64,000 bases of DNA from Cubamyces lactineus (taxonomy: Eukaryota > Basidiomycota > Agaricomycetes > Polyporales > Polyporaceae), in NCBI GenBank assembly GCA_022376465.1, contig JACDTU010000002.1, positions 1,736,001 to 1,800,000 on the forward strand. Reading direction: 5' to 3'. Below the pieces are notes generated by a model. That model did no database searches, had not been told where the DNA came from, and worked only from the letters and a program-made list of their open reading frames with translations. Positions 34,739 to 45,962 of the stretch are shown here, piece after piece. The stretch's first letter is position 1. Each line of letters opens with the position of its first letter. The position numbers were made by a program, and so were the translations under genes.

Positions 34739-36142
34739 ATGGGTGCCACTAACATAGCGACCAACTCCAGCTCCCAATGGCTGTTCCCGCTGTCGGCGCT
34801 ACACAACACTCCAAGCCGGGCTACCTCCAGCATTCCTCTAGAAAAAGAATTATACGACCGTAGCAGAGGAGTAGAATTTCTATACAGACTTGGAGTCTCT
34901 TTAGTACTGTTCGTCAACCGTCATGTGCTTAACAAAAGGCCACTGAAACGTCCATCACAGCCCTTCCTCTGCCATGTATACAGCAGCGACATGGTTTCAT
35001 CGTTTCTATATGCGATACTCTATGGAAGACTACCACAGACAGGTCAGTTGGCTTGAACTGTAATGGTCCCTTGCATGTGACTTAGCTACTACCAGGACGT
35101 TGCTGCGTCATGTATATTCTTGGCCACTAAGACAGAAGAATGTGGACGGAAGCTTCGCGACGTAGCCAAAGTCGTGTGCTCGAAGGTATCTCATATAGAC
35201 GTGACGAAAATTCCAGACGACAGCAAGGTAGGCAGACGACCACGGTCTCGGGTCTGCTTTGCTCACATCGCAGCAGGAGGTCGAGGAATGCCAGACTAGC
35301 ATCCTGCTGACAGAGGAGGTTCTACTGGAAGGCCTTTGCTTCGATTTCGTTGTAGACAGCCCACAAGCTGACCTCGTCGACCTATTCGAGGCGTGTCCCA
35401 ACGACCCTCAGATAGAGGATTGTGCGTGGTCTATCGCGAATGACTCGTAGGTCTACATTCGGTTATATTCGAACGCATACTCTACCTTACACCTTGTTTT
35501 CCTCAGGTATAGAACCCCGCTTTGCATCCTCTATTCGCCGAAGGTCATTGCAGCGGCTTGCTACATCCTCGCCGAGCGCGCAATCGAGGGGCCTCATTCG
35601 TCATCATTGGACGCCCGGATCGCGTCGCCCGCTCCTTCGGCTTCCCTTCCCACACCGCCGTCTCATAAGTCGCAACCCTCCGGCACTTCTCGCCGCGCGA
35701 TAGAGTTCTTTTCTTTCAACGAGATGGAGCTTGCCAATGTCGCAGGTCAGGGCTTTCTAAGTAACCACCTTGCGCTGCTACTGAGAATGTACTGTGACTA
35801 GATGCGTTGAGTATCCTTCTAGAGTACTACGGCGCGCAGGATCTCCAAGGCTCTTGTCAATTCCTGGCCTCGGTGGCTTCGGTACGTTCGGAGTCGCCGA
35901 CCGACCCGTTCTCCGTATTGACAACGATGTCGAAACAGATACCTCCACCGCACAGCTCGGCCCACCGGGAGAAGCTATACAAGCCTTTTGCTCACGTTGC
36001 AGCGACGGCGACTCAGCCTGTGAACTCGTCAACTCCTGAGTATGTTATCAGCCAGGGTGGAACACCTTCGCACGGAGGGAGCAGTACACCGGGGAAACTG
36101 CCCTCAAGCGGGTGGAAGCCCGTGATGGAGTCGACTATATGA
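34739..36142 (+). CDS. Cyclin of the K/T (transcriptional CDK) type
   Basis: A cyclin that likely pairs with a transcription-elongation kinase (Cdk9/Bur1 or Cdk12/Ctk1) to phosphorylate RNA polymerase II. Start 34739 gives MGATNIATNSSSQWLFPLSA, then IPLEKELYDRSRGVEFLYRL. An intron with donor gttcgt near 34906 and acceptor near 34960 restores frame as SLVLPSSAMYTAATWFHRFY, the first cyclin helix block. The box continues QDVAASCIFLATKTEECGRK, LRDVAKVVCSKVSHIDV and QTSILLTEEVLLEGLCFDFV. The second cyclin fold has YRTPLCILYSPKVIAAACYI and AIEFFSFNEMELANVAEALS. A Ser/Pro/Gly-rich tail ends GKLPSSGWKPVMESTI. Subclass (K versus T versus Ctk2/Bur2) is inferred from the N-terminal W-F and HRFYMRYSM blocks. 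Confidence 0.87.
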
Positions 36143-36334
36143 GGTCACCCATCACATTTCCTTTCCTATGCTGTATCGGAGCGCTGTTGTCCGGAAACTT
36201 CCTGGAAGCTCTCGTATTGTGCTGATCTTTTTGCTATCGTGCAGACCTTGTAATACAATAGTAGTGTACAGTACTCTATATACATGAGGTAGAGCTGAGG
36301 ACAAGCGCTAAGTGGTGGATATAAGACTACACGA

Positions 36335-37370
36335 TCATAGTTCTATTGTTTCCTTATGCTTGAACTTCCGACCAGCGCGTTCTGCCGCACGGAAACAGAA
36401 GTGGTTACCATATAACTCGAATTCTATGTGAGGCATGTCGAGCACTGTCAGCGCTGTCTGTGTGGATGAGGATGAAGGTGCATTGCTCGTGGCATATAGG
36501 GGTACGGCGAACACAAAGACGCTGTTCTGTTTGGGTATGACTAAAACATGCCGTCAGAACTAGTATCGTCGGCAGCGATAGAAGAAAACGAACGCTTGAG
36601 CTGATCCTTCTGGGTGATCATCTTAAACGTGTTCTCGGTCTCATGGACAACGATGCCAGATAGGCCGACCAGACAGGAATTTTTGCTCTTCCTCACTGGC
36701 AAGGCAATCAACACTTTCGTCGGTCACTCCAGGATCGAAGATGGGCGCACCGGTCACCACGGATCCATGAAGGTCTGCCTTAATGAGTTTGGCGTGCATT
36801 CCCGCCGCACCGGGCATTGTAGCGGCAGGATCATCTTGCCTTGTCGAGGGCGCGGGAGATAGGCCCAAAAGTTCGGACATGTAGCCCATCCAGAGGGAAT
36901 GTAGGGGTAGAAATAGAGAAAATCTAACGCAGGGTTAGCGAGAACTGAAACGAAGATATGAATACGCACTTGGTTTCCTCCTTCTGCAGCTGCCATAGAC
37001 CTCTCCGCTTGCCTTCTTGTAGGCCTATTACACCCACAGCTTTCCGTGCACGCTCAGCTGCACGCTTTGCACGTTTCTCTTCTCGTTCCTTCTTAGCCTT
37101 ACTATCCCGCGCAGGGTTGTCAAGAAGTATCTGCCGGCCTTCAACTCGACTCGCGTAGGCTTGCGAGGGATTCATCGACAGAGAGACATTTCGCTTGACG
37201 TAACCGGGGACAAATGGAGTTGAACTGTCGAATTTCAGCCGTTCATTCTATCTCTGCGCTCAGAACGCACCAGATACGTGTATGAACACGAAACTCACGT
37301 TGATGAGCGGCAGTTCCGAGTAGATATCCTTTCTCCCGCTATCAGCTGGACGGTGCGACATCAAGGACAT
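36335..37370 (-). CDS. POP4: RNase P/MRP protein subunit Pop4/Rpp29
   Basis: Component of RNase P and MRP that binds the RNA and helps mature tRNA and rRNA. Start 37370 gives MSLMSHRPADSGRKDIYSEL. The next exon has STPFVPGYVKRNVSLSMNPS. A basic helix follows (KEREEKRAKRAAERARKAVG), then GLQEGKRRGLWQLQKEETK. The Pop4 core has LHSLWMGYMSELLGL, MHAKLIKADLHGSVVT, GIVVHETENTFKMITQKDQL, IPKQNSVFVFAVPL and FELYGNHFCFRAAERAGRKF. The penultimate join uses a 53-nt intron (donor gttcgt, acceptor ttttag) that links QLK to LIPKQN in frame. Stop is at 36335-36337. The Sm-like core is complete, so the gene looks functional. Confidence 0.9.
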
Positions 37371-37985
37371 GTTGCACTGCGCTACAGACGTCGGCGACAA
37401 TAAGCAGAATGTGTCTTCGAGTGCGGACCAAACAGGAACGAAGCAGATCAAGCTTCGCGCTTAGAGGACGCGCATAGATTCTCAGCGCCGATGGCTCACG
37501 TGCCATGCGCGTCCAGCGGGGAGCACGAACTTGCTCTTCCTTCTTAAGCAACCTATGGGACTCTCTACGCTGGATCTTATCGTGCGGTTCACAATGGTTT
37601 TCGCTCACCTCGAAATTTTCAGAAGCCGCGCACGCGGTCGATGGGCGAGTCCGTCGTTCACGCGAGCCGTAGAAAGTGTGCTGCGGGATGAGCGCTGAGC
37701 GGCAAGCCTCCCTTTGGCGGCAGGAAGAAACACGTCTGCGACCGTTCACGATGACTTGAAAATCGTTTCCGCATGTGGCATGTACGTCCCAGAGCCATAA
37801 TTGCTCAAGGTCGTCTAGCTCGCAACGCTCCTCACCGCACGGTGCATTTCACCACCGCAATCGATAAGTCTTCACACGCCTCGCGCGTGTATCCAGGTCG
37901 CCCGGAGAATTGCACTTGTCCCGGCCGATGAAGTTCCTGTGACGGCCGCGTTCCTCTTTCCCCATCTTACTTGCCAAGCGTTAAG
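37371..37985. other. Divergent 5' region upstream of POP4
   Basis: This lies upstream of POP4 (minus) and of a weak plus-strand candidate at 37986. The minus frame 37342-37749 is open for 135 codons, but its product is Arg/Ser-rich and unlike any family. I take it as non-coding, though an extra upstream POP4 exon is not excluded. Confidence 0.4.
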
Positions 37986-39030
37986 ATGCTTGCACCTCTA
38001 CCGAAGGCCGTGGTGGTGAGCTTTCCGAACCGCTAACAAGCTGTCAATGTCTAACATATCAGCAGACGATCCCTGAGCGGCAGGCTGCCTCGCTATTCTA
38101 CGGTTTCAACGTACCCAACTCGGTCAGGGGTGTATAATCTAATGCTTTCCTTTTACGACGGTGCGCTCGATCCGGCTCGTGATACTGCACACGACAATGA
38201 TCTGATGACTGAGCGACATGCTCCATCCGCTCAATCTTCCATTGATACCGCACTTCGTGCCGCACCAGGTCCGTATTCCGTAGAGACTCGCGTTATCTCT
38301 CTAGTCATCTGACTGTTGACCCAAACCATCCAGGCGCTTGCGGTTCGCTCCTTCCAACTCGCGCAGCCTTTCTGCCGGAACCGCCTGACCGTGTCGAGCT
38401 TCGCGGATGTGAAGATGACCCACAGTTCCTACGATTCCGTCATACAAAATATGGTGGGAATATGCGGGTAGCGTTCCGATAAGACTTCAGGATGACCCCG
38501 CTGAGGCATCTGGGTTGCTACACAGTAGTGGGTCGTGGGCTGTTCATCTCTCGCTACTGCTTTGGTCGAACTTATCAAAGACGCACATCTTACCTGCCGC
38601 ATATACAGACATGTTCGTCGCGGATAAGATCAAGGGCTCGCAGAGGTGCGTGCAAGAGCGCCGGGCACCACCGTGTGCTTCTGAACTCACGCCTGAGGCC
38701 GCTCCTGACACACGTGTTTCGGAGATTGAGCAGTCTATGAGCTCTTTCATTTCTCTCGCCGATGAAATCCGCGTTATCTGGCCTATTCGCCTTCATCCCC
38801 AGCACGTACGTGCACATCGCACAGACGCCTCAGACTACCGAGGTTCTTGCAAAATCGAGAACCAGAGCGACGTTCAGAGGACATCCTTTGCTGCTCATGA
38901 AATCTCTGTGCTCGTCTCTCTGATCATCCATGATGCAGTCCTCTTCCTAGTGACATTTCGGTGCTTGTTCCAAGCCTTGGGCACCTCCACCCGGATGCTG
39001 TTCACGGCGAGTACAGTATCTCTGACCTGA
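37986..39030 (+). CDS. Weakly supported spliced gene, unknown
   Basis: Function and exact structure are not recognised. ATG 37986 gives MLAPLPKAVV, followed by a consensus donor (gtgagc) and acceptor (cagcag). This joins to TIPERQAASLFYGFNVPNSV. Further coding-like pieces lie at 38150-38330 (for example SAQSSIDTALRAAP), with a gtccgt-to-ccag intron to 38332, and at 38515-39030 (MLHSSGSWAVHLSLLLWSNL and later VLVSLIIHDAVLFLVTFRCL). The last piece includes a hydrophobic stretch that could be a membrane helix. I could not join all pieces without a stop, so this may be a decayed gene or mis-read. Confidence 0.27.
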
Positions 39031-39348
39031 AAAGGCAAGCGCGACAGTCCGCAGCGGTAGTAGCAGTGTTCCCCCGTTCCAGAAGATGGTTGAGAGCGGC
39101 GCGCGGGTCGGCACTCGTGTAATGACGGATCTACCCAGCATACTTCGGTAGGATGCCATCACCTTCTCGTACACAATCAGCAAGAATCAAGCCAGTTAAA
39201 TTCCCTATCTGAGTGACAGCATGGCGACTTCGGGTAGGATACAGCAGATGAGTAAAGGTAGTACAGTAACGTAAAGAGGCTGAGAAAGCATCGTAGAAGA
39301 AGAGGATAGCATAACACTGTAGCGGTGCGGAGAATTCACTTCTAGTCT
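39031..39348. other. Short intergenic stretch
   Basis: This lies between a weak plus-strand candidate and the stop of the small cysteine-rich gene on the minus strand. No feature is recognised. Confidence 0.45.
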
Positions 39349-39877
39349 CTAAGAACGGCCCATCTGAACGCAAACCGGGCAAAATGTGTCTATCACGGGG
39401 TCTGTGGCAAAATCAATCTGTGCTCGCGGCTTGTCGGCACGAAGACCACTCACTATACTGTTGGGGGAATTGGCGGCTGGGAAAGTGAGCGAAGCGGAGA
39501 AGAGTATCAGCTGGTGCAGTGCGCGAGCAGCATCTGACGCACTACTGCCAGCAAGTCTCCGTGCAGCGGGGTGGAACACAATTCCTTGGATGTGAGGTGC
39601 TGAACTTGCAGTAACGATCGTCACATTGAATCTAAGCGCCGCCGTGCCGACTGAATTGAGATCTTCAGAAAGCTAAGTAGTGGAGGGACGAACCATCTCG
39701 TCGGGCTGAAAATACGTCGTTAGGTCAGACGGTGACAGGGAAGAAAAGAGACGTACCAAGTCGACGTAATGGCCGCAGCGCTTGTAGTTATTACGGACAC
39801 TGTGGCGAAATGTGGGTGGCGGTTTCACAAGTAGAATGCGCGCCACGAGATCCTACATACCGACGCCAATGGCACAT
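39349..39877 (-). CDS. 77-residue cysteine-rich protein with a 12-nt microexon
   Basis: I infer five exons that join perfectly in frame. ATG 39877 gives MCHWRR and donor gtatgt. The next exon gives VRNNYKRCGHYVDL and donor gtacgt. A 12-nt microexon encodes PDEM (donor gttcgt). The fourth exon gives IQCDDRYCKFSTSHPRNCVP followed by PRCTETCW. The last, after two more GT-AG splices bracketing HRQFPQQY, gives NPVIDTFCPVCVQMGRS, with stop at 39349. The product has nine cysteines, including CxxC (CPVC), plus CGH and a CxxxxC pair, so it probably binds zinc. I recall similar unnamed small proteins in agaricomycetes, but no named domain. All six-frame reading misses it because no exon exceeds about 85 nt of clean coding. 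Function unknown. Confidence 0.66.
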
Positions 39878-40996
39878 GTTGACTGGTGTAGAGGCGAGAG
39901 GAGGAGGCTATGTACAGAGGGGTGGAGGGAAATGTGGCAGAATAGCGTTAGATGGAGGACGGAGGGATGCCATTTATACTGTGGCCAGGGGAGCAGACGA
40001 GCAAAAGATCCGGAATATAGTCTGAACGACTGCGAGGCAAGGGGTTTCCCAATGACGAGCGAGACGATAACATCAGCCTATCGGGCCGTCGAGCTTGATT
40101 GCGCAATGCCACTCCTGGTAGGACGTATCAAGATGAGGGCGTCGGAGTCGAGAGAGAAACATGAGGACGAGTGAGGAGGAGCGCCAGGGCGTAACAAAGC
40201 AAGGCAGACAGGCAGCCGATCGGTATCTGTAGTGGCCCGACGGAGAAAAAGCCTGGGGTTTGGTATCATGGGTTTCGCCCGCAGTACGCTAAAGCTAAAA
40301 CGTTAAACGGGCTTAGAACTGGAATTTTTGAGGAAAATGCGAGAGGCCCAAACGTGACGGCGCCGATGAATGCGATAGCTGTGAATCCGCGGCGCCTCGC
40401 GACAGGAACTTGCACTCACAGGGCAGCACAGGACCCGAGTCATGCCGAATTGGGCGAGGCAGTAATCAGCAGATCTCAGCTTCGAAGCGGCCGTTGGTCG
40501 AAGGATGCCAGAAACTGCAGCTGCAGATCCTCACGGAACGCGCACAGACAACATTCGTACGTCAAGTCATGTCGTCCTGACCGTTGGCCTGCTCCGTACC
40601 GCCTCTCTACAGAGCAGGACGAGTTGGAGGCGTAATCAAGATGGTATCGATACCGTGGCTCGGGTACAGATACGGACGAGACGGCGTGCGGGCGGCCGTC
40701 GAGAGGCAGCAGGAGAGCGGCATGGTCGGTGCCACCGATGAGAACGGGGCGTGGCTCGCGAGAGTACTGTTTAGGCAGCGGTAGCCATTTGCCACAGTGC
40801 ACGCGTATCGAGTAGGAGGCAGGTCAGAGCGACCAGCGCTCGAACCGTCGTCCTCGAAGTCAGTCGCCGGAACGGCAAGCAGCGATCGCACACGTGGTCG
40901 AAGAAATACTGCATTAACGTGCTTATCCCATGCTCGGGCTCGAAAGGTTATCGCAAACTCTATCGCCCTCGGGATCTCGTCTCAATGTCGGCAATA
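39878..40996. other. Region without a confident gene, 3' of GCN3
   Basis: This holds the upstream region of the small cysteine-rich gene and the 3' flank of GCN3. Purine-rich DNA lies at 39890-40200. A plus-strand frame near 40584-40784 (VGGVIKMVSIPWLGYRYGRD) and a minus frame across the same bases both look partly coding-like. I cannot connect either to a start and stop with good splices, so no gene is called. Confidence 0.4.
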
Positions 40997-42452
40997 TTAC
41001 CCGGCGAACATCCCAACCAGATACTGGCTGACGCCCTCTGGTGTCAGGATCCCCACATCTGAGAAAACCAAAGAGATCAAGTCCGGGCTGTACAAGGAGC
41101 GTCAGAATACCAGGAACGGACTTCTCGGACGCATGGGTGGACCCACCGAGTATAGTCTACCCCGGGGTTCTTCGCTATCTGCTCCTGAGTCATCGCTCGT
41201 TCTGTCGTCGACGATGAGATTCCTTGACTTGTCTGGCTCGTCGCAGTCGCTCCTTGGGCGGGGTCTGAACTCGCGGCGTCCTGGCCAGCTGACCGTGCGA
41301 TCGGAGTTGTGAACGACAAGATGTTTGGGCTGTGGGTTGGGAGATCATATTGCGATAGTGGGAACAGTCGGTGGAACTTGTAGCTGGGCGAGGACGGCAG
41401 AAGGATCAGGAACCAACATTACATCATACAGAACGTCTTCGGCTTACCTTTCTGCGAGTGCGTAAAACGGCTTGTTCGCCGCTTTCGCAATGATGGCCAT
41501 CTGGTTGCTGCCCACGTAGTTGATCAAACCACCGCTCTCTACGACTGCCTCCGAGCCAACGAGGACGAAGTCGACCCGATCCATGACATATGCCACTGCC
41601 GAGTCCAGAACTACGGTACACGGAATCCCCGCAGCCGTGAGCGCTTCATACGTCTTCAAGCTGTATTAGGAAGCCGCGCAGACGGTCAGTGCACTAGCCA
41701 AAAAAGAACAATGGGTCCGACATCACCCTAATCCTCGAGGCCGCGATTCCGTGACATAAACGGATATGCGCTTCGTCTTGTGAGCATGGAGCAGAGCTTT
41801 GAGCACCACACGCGAATAGGAGTGTGTGAGGATCTGTTCATATCAGTGATCAGCAGCGAGCACGCAAAGCAACGCACATCTTACTCACGACAGAGTCGTC
41901 CTTGATGAAGCCGAGAGTCAGCTCGGCAATTTTGTCACGGAAGGATATTGCTTCCGCCGCATACTTCCTTCCTTGCTGTTCCAACTCCTTCTTCAACTCC
42001 GCAAAGTTCTTTTCGCGGGGAGTGTCGCCTTAGTCTAGGATGAGACAAGATGCGGACGGGGAACTCACATCGGATTCGTGGGGGAACAATGTAACAAATG
42101 CGATGAACAGCTCGCAGCCAGCATTCAGGCTGATGGGGTTCGGGGATTTCCTTTTGAGCTCCTCGGCGCCGTCATTCAATGCCTGTACAAGCTCGAACAT
42201 CGTTCCAGCTTCAGACTGTCCACATCAACGCCGGGAAGGCTGCAAAACATGGAATCACGCGCACCATTCGACATTACAATCGCTTCCGCCAACGACAGTA
42301 TCGCAGCCAGTGGTGGTGATATCTTGCAATTTTGTCAGCTATATCGAACCGGGTAATGACAGAAGGGATGCGATCCACACTTGATCGTCCTGCAAAAACT
42401 GCTGGAATGTCGCATAGATATCGAAGTCACCGTTTCTCGCCACTTGTGCCAT
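40997..42452 (-). CDS. GCN3: Translation initiation factor eIF2B subunit alpha
   Basis: Regulatory subunit of the eIF2B guanine-nucleotide exchange factor, which senses phosphorylated eIF2 in general amino-acid control. Start 42452 gives [20 protein letters not shown]. Splicing yields [39 protein letters not shown] and [20 protein letters not shown]. Then come [40 protein letters not shown] and [20 protein letters not shown]. The Rossmann-like domain has [40 protein letters not shown] and [19 protein letters not shown]. The last exons give a Ser/Thr/Gln/Ala-rich insert (41100-41319), then [27 protein letters not shown] and QYLVGMFAG to the stop at 40997. The insert of roughly 45 residues is absent from human eIF2B alpha. 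Confidence 0.95.
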
Positions 42453-42780
42453 GATTGAACGTCCTTTTGTGCGTTCTTTGTAAATTCGCAGGATTCAGTT
42501 CTTGTGCTGAGGTGCAAGCAAGCAACAGAATGTGGACCGTCCTAGTGTGGCTGAGAGCAGTAGGCGAGATAGTGGAGAGAAGACAAGCAGTGTCGCGGCT
42601 GTGACTCGGCTCTCACGTGGAACACGCTATTGAACGCGGTCAGGTGACTTCCATCTTACTTTGCTCGCGTTGGATCTCGATCGATCGCGTCGTGGCTATT
42701 GTGGCTGCATTGGACGACACCGTATAGTGTCGTACTCTGAGCGCAGAATGATATCTGCAAGCCAGTACGGTTTCGTACAA

Positions 42781-43362
42781 TCATACGATACCGTGAAATT
42801 CAACAAACTCAGAGAGGCGTAATCCTGTTTGTTCATCAAGCCACCGACATGTATGGAGGTATGATGCCACCTGCCGGGAATGACTTGACGGCCATAAGGC
42901 GGTCTCGGAGAAGTCGTCTTGCTCGGACAACACTAGTCGCATCTCTGCCTGCTTTCTCCCGAGGACAATTTTCAGTATCATCGCTTGTCTTGACGATATG
43001 ATCCCTCATTTGACAAGGCATGAGAACCCCCATACCCACATCTGGCATTTCCGATACATCCGGCAGAGTTCTCCGCTCTTGGCGTATAACATCTGCTATC
43101 TGTAGATGGTGACAGTGCGGGGGGCGCCAGTCTTTGTTCAATTCGTCCGCCGCTAAAGTAGTGAGCCATTCGCCTCTTGGTGGCTCAGACCTACCATGCG
43201 ACATACCCGTGGGCGGAGTAATTTGATCTCAGATCTACTTGCGACGGAAGCGGACATCGTACGCAGTGCCACGACGTCAACACATTTAGAACTAGGGAGT
43301 ACATGGGAAGTAACTACGAGGAATGCGGACTGCCTGAGTTGGTGTTCATCAATACGCATCAA
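42781..43362 (-). CDS. Weak candidate gene, unknown
   Basis: Overlapping minus-strand frames look partly coding. One begins MMRIDEHQLRQSAFLVVTSH at 43362. A second runs 43204-42836 with GEWLTTLAADELNKDWRPPH and MPCQMRDHIVKTSDD. A third ends LDEQTGLRLSEFVEFHGIV at 42781. No domain is recognised and the exon joins are not resolved. It could be a small lineage-specific gene or decayed sequence. Confidence 0.25.
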
Positions 43363-45335
43363 TACTACGTTGCATAGGAAGGGGCAAGCACGGTACGGCG
43401 TTTGTCGAGGATCTATTCCATACTTGTGTCCCCCCGGATGAGGCTACGTCAACACTTTCCAAGTTCTCAGCCTACTAGACTTTTTATCGTCCGTAATGCT
43501 TGAGCCGCCGGCTCGTAGAGACTGTCAAGTAGTAAGCGACGAAGTGCCCACCGAGAAGGATGAATGTTGTGGATTGCATTGGTACAAGGAGGACTAGCCA
43601 AGTTTGGTACAATGTAGCATTGGCATACTCCTTTCCTGGCGAATGTCGCGTACCTGGCAAATGTCAACCGTTGATCGGACACCTGCGCGGTACACCTGGG
43701 ACTCGGGGGGCGGAGATCAGTTAGTTGAGCTTCAGTCGCCGCTCACTACCTAGTTGCCACTTAGCAGTTTTCGGGCACCACTTTGTTGAATGAGACAGGA
43801 CAGATTCGAGCGCTGAGCGGCGAGTGTTGATGCAGATGGGACAAGGACAAGCTGTCGATGCTAACTGTCAGTAATGCCCGCTAAAGATGCTCTCCCCCTC
43901 AATCCATTTCACGACTTGAGCTGCGGAACTGGCGAATCTCGCGCTATATGTCAAGGTCAGGGCCAACCCCCGATCTGATCGCCCATTGTGGTCTTGAGGC
44001 TTGCGACGTTCCGTTCGGCCTACCCGTACAACCCATGTTCTTATGCACTATACATCGTTAGTTTGCTGGCACAAGAATCGACTAAATACCGATTTTATAC
44101 TGACCTTTTTCATTTATATGTGGAATCGCAGACAGGCCTCGCACCATGCGTCTCACGAGCGTTTTCAGCCACCTCTTGTGGGATCTGGGCCGAAAGATTG
44201 AAGTAGTGATGACGTTAGTGTTTAGCCAGCGCGAGCGGGACCTTGTTACCCGGAGCGTCACAACGACCGCGGGAGACCGCACGGCGCAATCGGTCGTCAA
44301 GGGGGCGCAGCGCCGCGCCCCTGGTGGATTCGGAAAATCGGTGGCCGGAGGGCGGGACTTTGAAGAGCTGGAGCTAACGACGTTGGCGGTGTCTGGGAGC
44401 ATGGGCTGAACTCGGGATAACTGTGGGCGTGGGCCACGCCGCGTCCGTATTGCAACGGCGTGTAAGACATGAATTGCGCCCACAGATCATATATCACACC
44501 CAACGTCAGAAGAAGGGGGCTGCGCTCAGGTCCTCGGTTTTCCAGGATCCTTGAGGCTCGCGAACGGGAGATGTCGTGAGGAAGGGTCGACTCGAGACCG
44601 TACCCCGTCGCCGTCGGCGCATTGTGGTGGTGGTTGCTGCCGGGGCGGGAAATTGGTTTGAGTCGAGTGTCGGCGATCTGTGGGCGGGCGGATATCTCGC
44701 GCGCTATCTGGGAGTGATTTGGACCGAGACTGGACGGAAGGGGCAAGTAAATTGTGCCGAGAAAGGGAAAGCGCGAGGAAAAGAGTGCAGGGCCGGGTGG
44801 GGAGGACGGATGAGCCAGGGCGCGGGCGGTGGGAAGGTGGGAATTGAGGCCAATCTCGATGCAGATATGTCCAAAAAGCGCATGCTTTGCTCATCGAAAC
44901 ACGTTTCGTGTCTTTGCCGCGTCGGAATGTCGCGCAAACCCTATGGGGGCCGCTCCCCGTTGCGATCGCTAGGCCCAATTTCAGTTGCCTCGGCGCAACG
45001 CCCGCCCTTCAAAAAGGCCGACGCGATATGTTGTTTTTCTCCTCCTCCATCTCCCTCTGACACACTCCGTCCCTCGTAACTCGCCCCCTATATCCGCTGT
45101 GCCCAACGTGTTTTCGTTCGGGCACACGGTTCCCTGATCCACACTTCAAACTGCTGGAGGCAGCCTGGCGTTTCTCTCCGCCATATCCGGGGTGAGTGCC
45201 GGTCGCATATATGTCGCCCTCACCGTCCGACAAATTTGCTCCTCAATGTACACAGTCTACCACCGTCGTGCTCCACCAGTTCGCTCTCCTCGCGATACCT
45301 TTCATCCCCCGCATCCTCCAATCCGGTTTCCCAAG
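43363..45335. other. Two-kilobase region without a confident gene
   Basis: The left part is mixed-composition DNA with only short frames. From about 44150 to 45080 it turns GC- and purine/pyrimidine-skewed, giving spurious Arg/Pro-rich frames on both strands. The last 250 bases probably hold the promoter and 5' UTR of the gene at 45336. I see no RNA gene or repeat family here. Confidence 0.45.
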
Positions 45336-45962
45336 ATGCCCGCTGTCACGAGTCCTCCGCCACAGTTGTTTTTCAGCAATGACATCGCCACCATGGACGA
45401 ATGGGCCAAGCGGACAGGCATTCCACTCACTACCGCGGAGGCCCTAGGTACGAACTATGCTAGAGCGCGACGTTGGTTGTTGTCCATTCGGACGAACCTC
45501 GTTCAAGAGCACGGCTGGCGCGACGTCACTCCGCTGGACTCGCGGTTACTCTTCGACATCGAATGCCCCACCCCCTACCGCTCTTCGAGAGGCCTCCCAC
45601 GCAGTCCCAACATGCGCCTCCAAATCCCCATCAACGCCTCCTCATTCTTCTCTCGCGAGCGACGCGTCCAGTGGGAGATGGTTTTCCACAGCGCACTCTT
45701 CCCCGGACTGCGGCATACCGTTCCGGCGGTGGCGGACCTCCTCCATCTGCTGCAGTGCCTTCTAACCGGCATGGTCGTTCTCATCAAGGAGGAGCAAGTG
45801 CCCGGAGAGGGCGTGTACCGGACCATCCGTGGATTGCCGCCTGTCGAGTGGGTGACGAGCCACGAAGCTGCGCTCGTCGACATCTTCGGTCCTTCCCACT
45901 ACCGGCAGCTCTTCCGCGCCGCGAGCGACACCCGTGTCGCGTTCAAACTGGAGCGGGCGTGA
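45336..45962 (+). CDS. Intronless hypothetical protein
   Basis: A single uninterrupted frame of about 208 residues, start 45336 (MPAVTSPPPQLFFSNDIATM), stop 45960-45962. An in-frame ATG at 45192 would add 48 residues of poor quality. Visible blocks are DEWAKRTGIPLTTAEALGTN, YARARRWLLSIRTNLVQEHG, RLQIPINASSFFSRERRVQW, VPAVADLLHLLQCLLTGMVV and EWVTSHEAALVDIFGPSHYR. It is soluble, with no signal peptide and one moderately hydrophobic helix around LLHLLQCLLTGMVVLI. Codon use looks coding (GC-rich third positions), unlike the flanks. No family is recognised. Being intronless is unusual in this window. Function unknown. Confidence 0.65.
   Translation: MPAVTSPPPQLFFSNDIATMDEWAKRTGIPLTTAEALGTNYARARRWLLSIRTNLVQEHGWRDVTPLDSRLLFDIECPTPYRSSRGLPRSPNMRLQIPINASSFFSRERRVQWEMVFHSALFPGLRHTVPAVADLLHLLQCLLTGMVVLIKEEQVPGEGVYRTIRGLPPVEWVTSHEAALVDIFGPSHYRQLFRAASDTRVAFKLERA

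Noticed and set aside
40797..41312. 171-codon plus-strand frame
   Set aside because: It lies antisense to GCN3 exons and gives an unrecognisable Arg/Ser-rich product; treated as a shadow.
41077..41319. Separate small gene on the minus strand beginning [10 protein letters not shown]
   Set aside because: Its end, NPGVDYT, continues by splicing into [18 protein letters not shown], which is the eIF2B alpha C-terminus. It is an exon of GCN3.
44576..45079. 167-codon plus-strand frame with Arg/Gly-rich product
   Set aside because: Strong base skew explains the lack of stops on both strands; no coding signature.
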